Program-made: the position numbers and the translations under genes
Assembly: GCA_030248195.1 (NCBI GenBank)
Contig: JASAND010026559.1
Span: 1 to 64,000 of the forward strand
Direction: 5' to 3'
Length of the DNA: 64,000 nt
DNA from: Trissonchulus latispiculum
Taxonomy: Eukaryota; Nematoda; Enoplea; Enoplida; Ironidae
The notes under the pieces: model-generated
Told to the model about the DNA's origin: nothing
What the model saw: the letters and a program-made list of their open reading frames with translations, nothing else
Database searches by the model: none
In this document: positions 44,600-55,955 of the stretch, one piece after another
Position numbering within the stretch: the first letter of the stretch is position 1
How the letters are laid out: each line of letters begins with the position of its first letter

Positions 44600-45294
44600 T
44601 GCTCCGGTGGAGCATGAAAAATGCAATATGGGTGACATTAGGTTGTAAATGGACAGAGGACTAGGTTTTAAAACGTTAATATGGGAGGGGCAGGTTGTAA
44701 ATGCCAGGAGGACTAGGTTAAAAGCGCACTAATATGGACCAGCTTCGCTGAACAACCCATATTCGCGAAAACTGTCCAGAGTTTCTATCGGCTGCTGCTT
44801 GCTGTTGATATTAACAGTTCTTCAGAAAATTGTACGATTTGTCAGCATGGCCTGCAAGTATATATATGTGTCGTGCTCCTTATTATACAACTTAATAATA
44901 CACGTACATAATGTCAACTGCTTTTCGCATCAACTTAATACAAGATTCTGCGCTGACACTGCAGAAAAAACACCTTGAACACCTTTCTACCAGAACTGCA
45001 TTGTTTATTTGGAATAAGCTTTAATATTTCAAAATCGTCCCGCTTGCTTTGAAAGCTGAAGAATGCAGATCTTACTCGTATGTCATGTGGAGTGGAGCAT
45101 GAGTGACCGCGAATATGGGTTGTTCAGCGAAGCTGGTCCATATTAGTGCGCTTTTAACCTAGTCCTCCTGGCATTTACAACCTGCCCCTCCCATATTAAC
45201 GTTTTAAAACCTAGTCCTCTGTCCATTTACAACCTAATGTCACCCATATTGCATTTTTCATGCTCCACCGGAGCATTTTTATTCTTGTCCTATT
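44600..45294. mobile_element. AGGTTG-type foldback element, copy 2
   Basis: Inverted arms of about 165 bp: GCTCCGGTGGAGCATG (44601) to AACAACCCATATTCGCG, and the exact reverse at 45107-45278. Words TTAGGTTGTAAATGG, GCAGGTTGTAAATGCC and ACTAGGTTTTAAAACG repeat in each arm. The right terminus GGAGCATTTTTATTCTTG matches copy 1; the left terminus is missing, next to the (TA)n run. The interior (about 44770-45100) has no ORF. Confidence 0.75.
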
Positions 45295-45512
45295 TCATTT
45301 TTAAGGTTCTCAGTAAATAGCAAAAACGTTAAAGCTGTGTGAAAGAAACTTTAAAAATTCCGCCAATCATTAATAGTCAACCGAAAGTACAGAACAAAGA
45401 AGCTTGAAAAGTTCCAAGTTCTTCCTTTTTCTCTATTTTGACAGAAATCCAACATCCAGTACCCAAACCCATGGCTGCAATAGTTTTAGTTGCTGTCCTG
45501 TATATAGCATAT
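45295..45512. other. Spacer before satellite
   Basis: No gene or repeat recognised. The small ORF at 45438-45641 runs into the satellite and is not supported. Confidence 0.35.
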
Positions 45513-46145
45513 AGCACTCTACTGCAGCGCAACCAAATGCAAACTTTACTGTCAGTGAAGGAGACTCATAAAACACAATTTGCAATGCTCTTCCGAACTT
45601 GTATACTAAATTTCGGACGATTGCAGCTTACCTGTAGCTAGTTATAGGCCGTGCTGTACTTCAGCAGCACTCTACTGCAGCGCAACCAGATGCCAACTTT
45701 ACTGTCGGTGAAGGAAACTCATACGGCACGATTCGCAATGCTCTGCCGCACTTGTGTGCAAAATTTCGGACGATTGCAACTTACCTGTAACTAGTTATAG
45801 GCCGTGCTGTACTTCAGCAGCACTCTACTGTAGCGCAACCAGATGCAAACTTTAGTGTCGGTGAAGGAAACTCATACGGCACGATTCGCAATGCTCTGCC
45901 GCACTTGTGTGCAAAATTTCAGACGATTGCAACTTACCTGTAGCTAGTTACAGGCCGTGCTGTACTTCAGCAGCACTCTACTGCAGCGCAACCAGATGCA
46001 AACTTTACTGTCGGTGAAGGAAACTCATACGGCACGATTTGCAATGCTCTGCCGCACTTGTGTGCAAAATTTCAGACGATTGCAAGTTTTCTGTAGTTAG
46101 TTATAGGCCGTGCTGTACTTCTGCAGCACTCCACTGCAGCGCAAC
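45513..46145. repeat. 153-bp tandem satellite, about 4.1 copies
   Basis: The word AGCACTC(T/C)ACTG starts at 45513, 45666, 45819, 45972 and 46125, an exact 153-bp period. Units contain CAGCGCAACCAGATGC, GGTGAAGGAAACTCATACGG and GTGTGCAAAATTTC. The period is a multiple of three, but stops occur in all frames after unit one. Confidence 0.9.
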
Positions 46146-47150
46146 CACATAGTAACATCGTAATAAGTATACGAAACGTATCTATAATAGTTTGTCATGT
46201 CCTAAACTATCTGTATGCCGAATTTCAAATACCAGTGACGAATGAATAACTTGTTATCGAAGGTGCTGTGTTTGGGGCAGCACATACAGCACGGTGGAAG
46301 CTAGAGAATGCACCAACTAACATAGCTACAGTTCCCCCTTACTACAGACATAATTTTCACCAAGTTTCATATGTTTAGCCGTTTACAGTAAGTCTACAGG
46401 CAGCGTGCTACGGTTGCTGCATAATAGTACAGCACGATAGCAGCACCACACAGAGCTGCGACTATGCTCATCGTGTTCAGCGACCCCGATAACCTTTATA
46501 TGCGTCCCACTATATGGCCCAAAACAGCATATTTAGGCCTATTTTTGACTATTTCCTGTAGAGTTGGGACTTAGAAATTTTCCGAAAATGGCTATTTGGC
46601 CGGACCAACTTTGGGCCGGCCGCCAGAACGATCCTGGCCAGATATCAAAAATCGCCCTCGTTAGGACATATAAACCCTTCCGTAGATCCTTATGCAACAA
46701 ACCGCGTCTCTCTAGCGTCTTCCCTGAGTTCTGTAGCTTTGACAAAAAATTGGCCATTTTTGGCCATTTTAGCGCCAAGACCACTTTTGGCCGGCCGTAC
46801 AGGTGGCTGGCCGGGCCGGGCAGCGAAAAAATATCAAAAAGGTTCACTTTCGGGATATATACCTTCAGAAAAACCAAACTTCACCTGCTGAAAATGCCCA
46901 GATCGTTCTAACACTGCGACAGAAAATTGCATTTTTCCAAGCGTGACTTACACGGAAAAAAAAACAAACGGACCTAACTTGTCCGGAAGCGAAAATTTTC
47001 AAAGTTGGAAATTTTGACCAAAACTTTTTTGCGACTTGTAGTACTCGTCGTGTAGATTCCAACGATACCAAAATTGTCCAGTTTGGTTGAGTATTTAGCT
47101 GGCACGGAGCTCGAACGGGTCTCCAAGGGCCGCACTGAGCCTTTTACACC
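46146..47150. other. Intergenic, no gene
   Basis: Overlapping frames on both strands at 46539-46911 read through GGCCGG/TTGGCC-rich sequence and show no domain. Nothing else recognised. Confidence 0.35.
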
Positions 47151-47153
47151 CAT

Positions 47154-47187
47154 ATTATAGGGGAGCGCTCTCGCGCTCCCCTATAAT
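47154..47187. repeat. Perfect 15-bp hairpin with TCTC loop
   Basis: ATTATAGGGGAGCGC (47154-47168), loop TCTC, exact reverse complement (47173-47187). No U run follows, and this is eukaryotic DNA, so it is not read as a bacterial-type terminator. It lies directly beside the next foldback element. Confidence 0.8.
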
Positions 47188-48229
47188 AAATTAAAATAAG
47201 ACAAGCATGTAAAATGCTAATATGAGTCTGGTGAGGTTGGAAAGTGCAGAAGACAAGTTTGTACACGCACCAATATGAGTGCATGCCAAATAGACTCATA
47301 TTGGCATGCCTTAAAAACAATAATGCATGCATCCATTGCGGAATTCTAACGGACATATTTCTACGCAGGAGTTAAGACGAATAAGTAGCGTTATTGACGT
47401 CACATGGATATCCCAACCATGGTCAACATTGTCAAATTGTCAACTTTTCTCCTTAGGAAACTGTTAAACCGCTATTAGTCAACAATGCGCCGACGGACGG
47501 ATATATATAACATTTTAATAAGAATAATATTGCCATAAGAAACAATGCATGCGTCCATTGCAGAATTCTAACGTATATATTTATACGCAGGAGACAAGAC
47601 AAATAAGTAGGGTTCTTGACGTCATATGGATATCCCAACCATGGTCAACATTGTCAACTTTTCCCCAAAGGAAACTGTTAGTCAACAATGCGCCGACGGA
47701 TATACGGTCGGTTTCGCCGTCATGTACACGACACTCCCCTAGGTTCGCAAAAATTGCGTTCAGTTCGCGAAACTTCACGAACTTCGCGATGTCACGATGT
47801 GGAACGATTCTGCTGAGCCGTTTATACTGTAAATAGTCTGTTTTAATAACTCATGTTTTCAGAGACTCAAAGTTCAAGCTGACGTTAACTTTCGTGACAT
47901 AAGTACGTAACCTGTGTGAGCATCGTGCCCTCCACCCTAAAACTATCCTGTCTCGTCTTAACGACATTACGTAAGTGATAACCGAAATTCGCAACCACTT
48001 GCCTTCAGAATATTAATAATGCCAATATGAGTCTATTTGGCATGCACTCGTATTGGTGCGTGTACAAACTTGTCTTCTGCACTTTCCAACCTCACCAGAC
48101 TCATATTAGCATTTTACGTGCTTGTCTTATTTTTAATTTACAACCGACAATATTTAGCATTTTACATGTTCCATGTTGACTCATATTCCTTTCTTTGCTC
48201 TTTAGGAGCATTTTTATTTCTTGTAATAA
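47188..48229. mobile_element. AGGTTG-type foldback element, copy 3
   Basis: Left arm 47188-47310 (TAAATTAAAATAAGACAAGC, TGTAAAATGCTAATATGAG, GTGAGGTTGGAAAGTGCAG) is mirrored at 48018-48145. The right side continues to GGAGCATTTTTATTTCTTG at 48229, the same terminus as copies 1 and 2. The interior holds a direct repeat: 47320-47490 and 47545-47700 share CATGCATCCATTGC, GACGTCA, GGATATCCCAACCATGGTCA and AATGCGCCGACGGA. Confidence 0.7.
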
Positions 48230-48262
48230 TATGCATAGTATGCATATAATAATGAATGTACA

Positions 48263-49346
48263 CAGTGGCGTAGATAGGTCATTGCTTCGGGGGGGGGGGC
48301 GGATTTTCGGCAAGTCGGGGGGGGTCCGGAGCCCGACCCCCCCCTCTCCCTGAAATTGTGCAATTTTTTACCTCGACCCACAATCAGCTTTCAATATTTC
48401 TATAAGTAAAATTGAGTTTTTCAGATTTTCACCAAAAACGGGTACAGCAGCTTTAATTCTTAATTAGTATCTAAACTTGAGAAATTTTCTCAGATTTTCA
48501 CCAAAAACGGCTTGATTATTAAAGCTGACATTTTTCTGATTTTCACCAAAAACTGCTAGAGAAACTTTATATACATATAATTCTATATAATATAATTCTT
48601 ATGTATATAATTCTTTAATGCCAGTTGAAAATTTTTAACTTTCTAAATTTTTTGAAAGGAATTGCTTTTGAATCCACAGAAGTTGAGAATTTTTGATATT
48701 TCAGACTTGAAAGCAGTTTTTCAATGCACTTTTTATTTCAGATCAGCAAATAATCTGAGAGCTAGCATTGTACGCGTGGAAGCGCTGTGGAGAAACCAAA
48801 TGTGGCGAAGAAATAGGACCCGCGGGAGTCTGGGGGCGGAGCCCCCCGAAGTTGCAGAATTTTTCATATTTACACTCCCTGAGGAATAATTTTGAGCACT
48901 TTCTTTATTAAGTGCCACATCTGCAAGACTAAAGAGAGAAACATTTATTTTAGGAAAACGAAGTAATCAATATCAAGTTGTCATAGTAGTTAGCAATATG
49001 AGTAAGAACGCACAATCAGGAGTATGGGAGCGCTGCCCCCAGTAGAAAATTTTCAGAAATATTACGTTTTAAACCTATTTTTTCGGTAACTTTCGCACAA
49101 AATCGTCATCTACATTTGTCATCTACATCTACGTCATCTGTATTTGACTCAGAGCGAGCAAATTTTTTGAAAAATTAAAGGCTTGAAACCTATATATATT
49201 TCAGACTACTGTTCCAGCAAAAACTGGCGCAGTAAGTTAAGCTCGCGCTGCGCGCGAGCTTAAAAATTTTTTCCACTGGCAAAATTTACAGGGGGGCAAA
49301 GGTGCTGGCGCCCGCCCGGGCGCCCCCCCCCCTATCTACGCCCATG
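48263..49346. mobile_element. 1.1-kb hAT-like non-autonomous element, copy 2 (inverse)
   Basis: Ends CAGTGGCGTAGATAGG ... CCTATCTACGCCCATG with an exact 8-bp duplication AATGTACA (48255-48262, 49347-49354). It is the reverse complement of 23191-24313 with moderate divergence. It lies 48 bp upstream of the YPEL5 last exon, in its intron. Confidence 0.8.
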
Positions 49347-49394
49347 AATGTACATTATATGTACAGGCATGTGTGGATGTAAATAATTTTTAAG

Positions 49395-49574
49395 GTCTGC
49401 TCTACAAAACTGGGATGGATATATGAGTTTGCGACGGAAGACAATCAGCGATACAAAGAAGGGAGAGTGATACTAGAAAGAGCTTTGGTGTCGGAAACAG
49501 ATGGTCTTGAGGAACGATGCTCCGATGATCCTCCTGGTCCTGCTACTCAGGATGAGAGTAGTCATTCTTCCTAA
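49395..49574 (+). CDS. YPEL5: Yippee-like 5, C-terminal exon
   Basis: The exon follows TAATTTTTAAG and encodes 59 residues plus TAA. It begins [20 protein letters not shown] and continues [12 protein letters not shown], almost identical to the C-terminus of animal YPEL5. The Cys at the start belongs to the second Cys pair that binds zinc in the Yippee fold. YPEL5 is a component of the CTLH/GID ubiquitin ligase complex. The acidic tail ([16 protein letters not shown]) differs from vertebrates. Upstream exons, which should carry the first CxxC and the central part, are not found in this window and may lie to the left beyond repeats I could not read through. The acceptor AAG is weaker than the usual CAG. 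Confidence 0.9.
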   Translation, partial: VCSTKLGWIYEFATEDNQRYKEGRVILERALVSETDGLEERCSDDPPGPATQDESSHSS

Positions 49575-49615
49575 CTTATGAAATTAAGATTTATTTCATA
49601 CTTTAAAAGCCGAGT

Positions 49616-49974
49616 TTACACTAGCAAACATCCTTCGGGTTTTTGTCAGACATCTGAGCAAATATTTTCAGGGTACGCTGCCCGTCTATCAAGTAAGGGT
49701 GTTTCGTCTGACTTTTACTTCTGACAATGTCGCAGTGCCCTATCAATTTCAGGTTCTTTCGTTTCACGTCTTATTTAACCTGAGGGGATATGAGTATATA
49801 GTTAGATTCCTTTAATATCAGTCAGATTTCCAATTTTCCTCCAACAAACAAACATTTTCTTGTCATAGCCGAGTCGGTTAGACGCCATAGACATGAATTT
49901 TATCCGAAACTTGTTTGAGGAAGATTTTTACCTGACAAAGTCAGACAAAAGTTTGAGAGTGTGAACTCTGCTTT
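49616..49974. mobile_element. MITE in YPEL5 3' flank
   Basis: Ends AAAGCCGAGTTTACACTAGC ... GAGTGTGAACTCTGCTTT are inverted repeats of about 24 bp. TTTGTCAGAC and its inverse recur inside. Target duplication unclear (possibly TTTAA). Confidence 0.6.
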
Positions 49975-50659
49975 AACTTATTGTAGACATTTTTGTATAT
50001 AAGTACGTATGTATTATATGTATGTAATTTCTGCGTGTATTGATTATTGTTTCCAACTTCACACTGTTTTCTTTCTGTTAATGTAAAAAAGCGCGGTCTG
50101 GGTCGGGTTGCTCATCTTGACCTTCACTGGGCCATCTTTTTGCATAAGTTATTGGAATATCGCAACCTCACAGAAATAGTTTTTATCCCTACATAGTTAA
50201 TGATCAATATAAACTCTTATTTTTGTTCTAACTGCTTTTAGTGAAGTGCAATAAATTTCTACATTGTGTGAAACAGGAAATTAAACACACAGCTTCTGCA
50301 GGTTAAAACTTTGAGTTGCTATATAAATTTAAAAAGGCGCTTTTGAGATGAATTAGCTGAAGAGTGCACTTTTCGTAATCAATTTCAGATTAACATAACA
50401 GTTTTTGCTCAATGATTGTTGGATGTTTTTGCAAATTGTTGTCAAGCAAGCAATTTTAAGTCTTTTAAGAGATTCAGATCAACTCTCATTCATAAGTCTC
50501 ATGCTAAAATGTTTGTTGCAGTCTTGTGAGGATAATTGAGGTTATGGTTAAATTATGAACGTAAATTTATTATACGCAGTTTCGTGTCTGTAGTTAACTG
50601 TAATTCAAATTGCAGCAAAGCCTTCCAAAAACGTTCATTTGCGAGTTTAAACTTACTTA
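49975..50659. other. Intergenic, nothing recognised
   Basis: AT-rich. YPEL5 3' UTR may extend here (AATAAA at about 50250). No ORF of interest. Confidence 0.35.
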
Positions 50660-51222
50660 GGCCCTATTTCTTTAAAGATTAAAAGGATTAGATTAAAATT
50701 AATCCGCATTCAGAAATAGCACCTCGGATTAAACGGATTAAAATTTAATCCAGCGAGTTAAACTAGTTAAACAGATTAAATTTAATCCTATTTCTTTAAT
50801 GCACCTAGGATTAAAATTTTAATCTAATCCTGTTTCTTTATTCACACTTCGGATTAAAAACTCAACGAGTTAATTTTAATCCGACCTTTTTAATTGCTGT
50901 TTCTTAAAAGATTAATTTTAATCCGTTTAATCCTCCCGCCTGCATTTTCAACTAACTTTTAATCCTCGTGCAGCTACGCGAATTAAACGGATTAAAAGTT
51001 GGCGGATTAAAATTTTTAACCGTTGTTTCTTTATTGGCGGATTAAATGGATTAAAATCAGCTCGTTTAAACCGCGGATTAAAAATAGTCGGATTAAACGA
51101 GTTAATTTTAATCCTTTTAATCCGTTTAATCCTGCATTAAAGAAATAGAGATTAAAATTTTAATCCGGCTGATTTTTTAATCCGTTTAATCCGACAATTT
51201 TAATCTTTAAAGAAATAGGCCC
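50660..51222. mobile_element. PIF/Harbinger-like MITE full of GGATTAAA repeats
   Basis: Ends GGCCCTATTTCTTTAAAGAT ... ATCTTTAAAGAAATAGGCCC with a TTA target duplication (50657-50659, 51223-51225). This combination fits PIF/Harbinger elements. The interior is made almost wholly of GGATTAAA/TTTAATCC words in both orientations, giving many alternative foldbacks. No ORF. Confidence 0.75.
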
Positions 51223-51225
51223 TTA

Positions 51226-52029
51226 GTTTTTGTTTGGCTAACTGGTCTCGTGTATATCAGGACTGGAAGTTTCCCGCCAAGTGTGAAGTATTTTATGTTT
51301 ATAGCACGATGTTTGTCTTGTGTATAGAGTGACGGAATGTACTGTCTGTTTCCCTTTCCCTTATTAAATGCCACTCTCCAAATTGATGGATCATAGGATC
51401 CAAATCTCATCTAGGATTCGGCTGTCATGAAAGGGGTTTTCTCACGATGTTTGTAGAGTGTTTGTGTGCATCCTTTTACTGAATTTTGTTTCTTTTTAAT
51501 TGAGTATATACGGAATAATCTATGCTGTATCTGTATCTATCTATATCTATTTTCTGAGCTTTCCATACAGGAGGTATTCTTTAAACTTGTTTCAAAACTT
51601 ATGCCCTGTAGACTGATGCTTGCAGCTACAGCACCGGTCCATCAGACTTGCTGCTTCCTGCTAAGTGTATTTTCCCAATACCAATATATTAAAAATTTTC
51701 GGTTGCAAATTGTTCTTTGAGGTTGGGAAACTTGGTTCCATTCCGTTTTGGACTTCTTGTAGAAAATGCACTGGTGTTGTTGTGACGTGCTGTACATATT
51801 TTATGAATGTATTATATTAAAACAGTAAAACTGTACACCACTTGTTTGCTCACAGAATTTAATTAGTGTTACGAATTTGGCTAAAGCAAGGAATATCTTA
51901 TTCAAATAATATGAAGAGTTGGATTTAGGCATTAGCTGCTTCAGACTCAGAGCAACAGTTCAATTAAAACGCAGACCTCGACAGCTTGCTGCTTAACATA
52001 TCTCTAACTCACGGGTTTTGTGTTCACTT
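51226..52029. other. Intergenic, nothing recognised
   Basis: A few short ORFs (for example 51466-51720) without domain features or splice-site support. No terminal repeats seen. Confidence 0.35.
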
Positions 52030-52037
52030 ATCCAGCA

Positions 52038-53149
52038 CAGGGTTTTTTGGTCGCGGACAAGTGTGCATTTTTTGTGCATTTTTAAAAAATAGTGTGCATT
52101 TTGGAAAAAATGTGCATTTTTAAAAAATTGCTTATTTTGAACTGTAACGTACATTTTTGGCCGTAATTTTGTGTTTTACGCATTTTTAACTTCAACTGGA
52201 ATCCCACGCTTTAGTTGATATTTTGATGACGATTTTAAATCTTAACTGGTTAGCACACGTATACTGATATTTAGGCAAATGCAGAACTATACAAACTAAC
52301 GTATATAGGTGTCGAATTTTGACATCTGCAATGCTATGAACCTATGTATTATATATTTATATATATACACAAGCTCAAAAATGTGAAGAACATATAGCAA
52401 GATAGGATTGTCAATTTGCTGCCAAATTTACTTATATAATTTTATGTATATAATTCAAGAATTTCTTCAAAGTAACAACATCCGAGCTGAAATTACGTAT
52501 TGGTGTAATTCAGCCCTGTCCTGCGGGCAACCATTTAATATATACCTATACGTATCTAACGTATATATATATAATGCAGAAATTAGATTGGAAATCGACG
52601 CCGGGGGGTCTGGGGGGCGGAGCTCCCCAGAAGTTGTATTTTTTGGAATTTTGAACACGAAAGAAATTTTTATGACCAATTTCTTACCATTTTAACAGAT
52701 TAACAAACGGCAATAAGACATTGTACGCGTCAAACCGTTGCAGAGGAAGAAAATGTAAAGAAATACTTTAAGAGAAATCGGCCGAATCCAGCCGTTTATT
52801 TTTGACGATGAAGGAACGCACAGTATAAATACTTACAACCTAAACCAAAAATATTTCAATAATTAATTAGTGGCTTTAGTGAAGAAGAATAAAACAAAGA
52901 AAGGCCGTTGCAACGTTGCCGTGACCGAAACATAGTACAAAAGAAAAAGCGGGGGTCTGGGGGCGGGAGCCCCCAGCTAAAAGCCAGAGCTTTTTATAAA
53001 ATTTAAAGCACTTTGGAAATTTTTTAGAGCATTTTGTGGTTAGCGGAAGCAAAATTTGACTGTGCATTTATGTGTGCATTTTTAAATTCGAGTGTGCATT
53101 TTGGAAAAAAAGTGTGCATATGCACAGTAATATGCACAAAAAAACCCTG
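52038..53149. mobile_element. hAT-like element, 1.1 kb, TGTGCATTTT-rich
   Basis: Ends CAGGGTTTTTTGG ... CACAAAAAAACCCTG with flanks ATCCAGCA (52030-52037) and ACCCAGCA (53150-53157), an 8-bp duplication with one mismatch. GTGCATTTT words cluster at both ends. The motif GTCTGGGGGGCGGAGC occurs at 52607 and again at 52945. Another diverged fragment is at 42220-42410. Confidence 0.65.
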
Positions 53150-53157
53150 ACCCAGCA

Positions 53158-53431
53158 GAATTAAAACTGGAAAAAAGCTGAGCGTTTTGTGTGGGGGGAC
53201 GTAGTTTAGAGTATATACTGTGGCTTCCAAACAGGATACCAGTTTAAGTTTGTAAATTCAATTATAAAGTTCCAGAAACTTTTCTTTTACGGAGTCTCCT
53301 ACTCCAAATCCAACTAACGGTGGCTTGCACCAAATCCGATTAAGTGGGAATTAGGCTAAGTAGCAGTTAAGTGCTACTTAAAGTTGGAACTTAATTTTGT
53401 TGCACCAACTCAATTTATACTTAACTAATTA
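53158..53431. other. Spacer with TTGCACCAA/TTAAGT repeats
   Basis: TTGCACCAAATCC (53333) and TTGCACCAACTC (53399) with TTAAGTGCTACTTAA-type palindromes; together with 53884-53940 (AAGTAGCAGTTAAG) it looks like a TIR element interrupted by the next feature. Confidence 0.45.
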
Positions 53432-53438
53432 GCTAAAC

Positions 53439-53883
53439 CAAGAGTACATAATGATAAGAGTATGACAGCAGGCACACTCCCTGTTATCATCAGAAAACCA
53501 TGCTTTGCACGCTAACGCCCTACCCCCCCCACAAATCGGTACCCAGTGACCCCCCTCCCCACAAATCAGACTCCAGTCTGCCACCCCCCCACAAATCAGA
53601 CCCTAGTGGATTTGACCCCCCCCCCACAAATTGGGCCCCAGTGAAATGACCCCCCCCCACAAATTGGACCCCAGTGAAATGACCCCCCCCCACAAATCAG
53701 ACCCTAGTGAAATCCACTAGGGTCTTATTTGTTTGGAGGGGCAGACTGGGAGCCTGATTTGTGGGGGGGGGGGTCACTGGGTACCGATTTGTGGGGGGGT
53801 AGGGCGTTAGCGTGCAGACCATGGTTTTCTTCTGATAACAGGGAGTGTGCCTGCTGTCATACTCTTATCATTATGTACTCTTG
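53439..53883. mobile_element. CAAGAG foldback element, copy 3 (445 bp)
   Basis: Inverted arms of about 150 bp (CAAGAGTACATAATGATAAG, TATGACAGCAGGCACACTCC, CACGCTAACGCCCTACC ...). Exact 7-bp duplication GCTAAAC (53432-53438, 53884-53890). The middle holds tandem ACCCCCCCCACAAATTGGAC/CCCAGTGAAATG units. It is inserted in another TIR element. Confidence 0.85.
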
Positions 53884-54657
53884 GCTAAACTAAGTAGCAG
53901 TTAAGTTCGACTTAAGTACCATCTTAAGTCATTTGTTATCGTCTTAGCGAGTTGCTAAAGCAGATAAATATTCTAAAATTTTAAAACACGTAAAATAACA
54001 AAAACTTTTTAAATTTGTCATTGTATATGGATTGTATAGCCGCCTTCATCATTCTTAAAAACTTTATCTTGTATATAAGTAATTTGCATATATAAAATTC
54101 ATTCTTTTGCACGCATGAACATTGTCGATGGATTCTTAGCACGTTTTTCATATGTACATGATCTATGATAAAAAGCAAATTTGGTGGTTTGCGACCTGAT
54201 CATTAGTCATCAATTATCAAAATAATGTGAAATTCGGGAAAAGGTGTTTGGTCAAGACTCGTTGTTAAACTTGAGAAATATTGTTGTTTGTGAAAGATTT
54301 GCTTCTGATGATCCAAAACCGCCGATTTCCAAATTTGTAAATTATGGATTCGGCAAAATTCATTGGTTAACAGAATACACTTAAGAAATAGCTACATACC
54401 TAAAAGCTAACTAGGGATAGTTTTGAGACCTACCCCGCTGTGAATGTACCCCCATTGATAAAGCAAACCAGTAAATATGACTCCGGATGTTATAAGTAAC
54501 AAACACAAACAGCAAATACTGTTTCCAAACCAGCCAAACCTTCCAAGTCACCCCAGCAGTGTGCATAAATTTTGCTCTTCACATTAATTTGACGAATTAA
54601 TGAGCGAAACTTTAGAAATCCGGCTGAATCTTTAGAAATCTATCGATTTTGACTGAT
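53884..54657. other. Intergenic, nothing recognised
   Basis: After the remnant of the interrupted TIR element (to about 53945) there is AT-rich sequence with no supported gene. Confidence 0.35.
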
Positions 54658-55305
54658 ACAAACTCTTATGATCCGTTAAGGCTGTGATTTCCTTTGGTCA
54701 CATATTGTTTGTTGGCGGCTCAAATCAAGATGAAATCTGACGAAACTTTCCAAAATAAGTTTTTAGCGTTCTAACACCCTCCGCGTAATCGCCCTTTAAA
54801 AATTCGATGTCTCCGTTCAGGACAGTTTTTACCGATTTTTGACAGTTGAGCAACAGCTGCATAGGTATGACTACATCCATTCTAAAGATCTCGATGATCT
54901 CTACAAGAGATATAGCCAATTTTCTTATTTTTGCTTCGACAACGTTTTGAAATCAAATAATCAACAATTATTTCTTGAGCTATGCCAGCCCTAAAATTAA
55001 ATTAAGGCTGTCGATTTGAAGGCCTCACGGAGACCAATTATCCGAGGCATAGTCATGTTCCAACTGCTATTCTAGGCTGCTTGGCGACTGCATAGGCTGC
55101 TTCATAAAAATACTGTTTTTGCAAAAACAGGACCCTATTTTTTCCAGCGATTGTGGAGCGTTTATTATGCAAGCTAGGTGGTTGCTGCTTAGCAGATGTG
55201 TTACACAAAAATACCCAGGGAACCCTTTTAGTTGCCTCGACTGCTGCTTTCTAGCTAAAGTAATCGCTTGCCAACGTTGGGAAAAGTAAGCAAAATCCAG
55301 GTTGC
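54658..55305. repeat. Dispersed repeat, copy B
   Basis: Collinear, diverged copy of 3450-4105 (see copy A). A 60-bp piece that lies directly upstream in copy A is found downstream here (55638-55700), so the unit may be tandem or permuted. Confidence 0.6.
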
Positions 55306-55700
55306 GCATACATTTTAGTCAATTTCTCCATAACGAAGAGCAATTTCACAATAACTAAAAAGGGGGTCCCCCAGCTATTTGCTAGAAGTATCGAATGATA
55401 CAACCGATGTTTCTCGAAAAATCACTTCAGTCTGCAAAAAATCGGAAAATTACACTCCTTCTAAAATGCAGCGCAATACTTTTGGAAAACCAAAATTAGT
55501 TTTGTTGTACTCATTAAAAAGAGAAAATGTAAAGCTATATTTTGATATAAAAATGGCTTTTTTAACTCCAGGTAATGAATGAGTAATAACGGTTCAAAGT
55601 TGATGTCTCCGAAAATAATCACCACCTTAAAATACTGGCGCGAAAGCGACCTCTAAAATAATGTCACTACGGTTTGGGAAAGAATGCAAACTTAACGTGA
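55306..55700. other. Spacer with repeat fragment
   Basis: A 67-aa frame at 55379-55582 has no recognisable domain. The last 60 bp belong to the dispersed repeat family. Confidence 0.3.
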
Positions 55701-55708
55701 TTCGGTTG

Positions 55709-55955
55709 TGCTTGGGTGGCTCGATGGGTAGAGCGTTCGCCCTGACCGCCAAAGGTTGCGGGTTTGATCACCACCTCGGGCCCGAATTTCTTGGTCGAAG
55801 GTGCTATAGTGGCACATCTTACTTTCGTTCATCCTTTCGCTTGATCTTTGCCGCTTTGCTTTTTCAACTTTGGCAAGCCACTGCTTTCTCAGTGATGCAA
55901 AAATGTTTTATTTTCCCTGACCGCTTAGGCCAGTAGAGTAAAAGTAATTATTTGA
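55709..55955 (+). repeat. tRNA-derived SINE
   Basis: A-box TGGCTCGATGGGTAGAGCG and B-box GGTTTGATCACC are spaced as a Pol III promoter (tRNA-like part to about 55782). A tRNA-unrelated body follows and ends with TAGAGTAAAAGTAATTATTTG. The anticodon and T stems do not fold well, so it is not a working tRNA. The 91-aa frame over it is not a gene. Confidence 0.65.

Noticed and set aside
46539..46911. Overlapping 112- and 115-aa ORFs on opposite strands
   Set aside because: Mirror-image open frames in GGCC-rich sequence, no domain, no splice or start support.
55661..55936. 91-aa ORF
   Set aside because: Lies over the tRNA-derived SINE.
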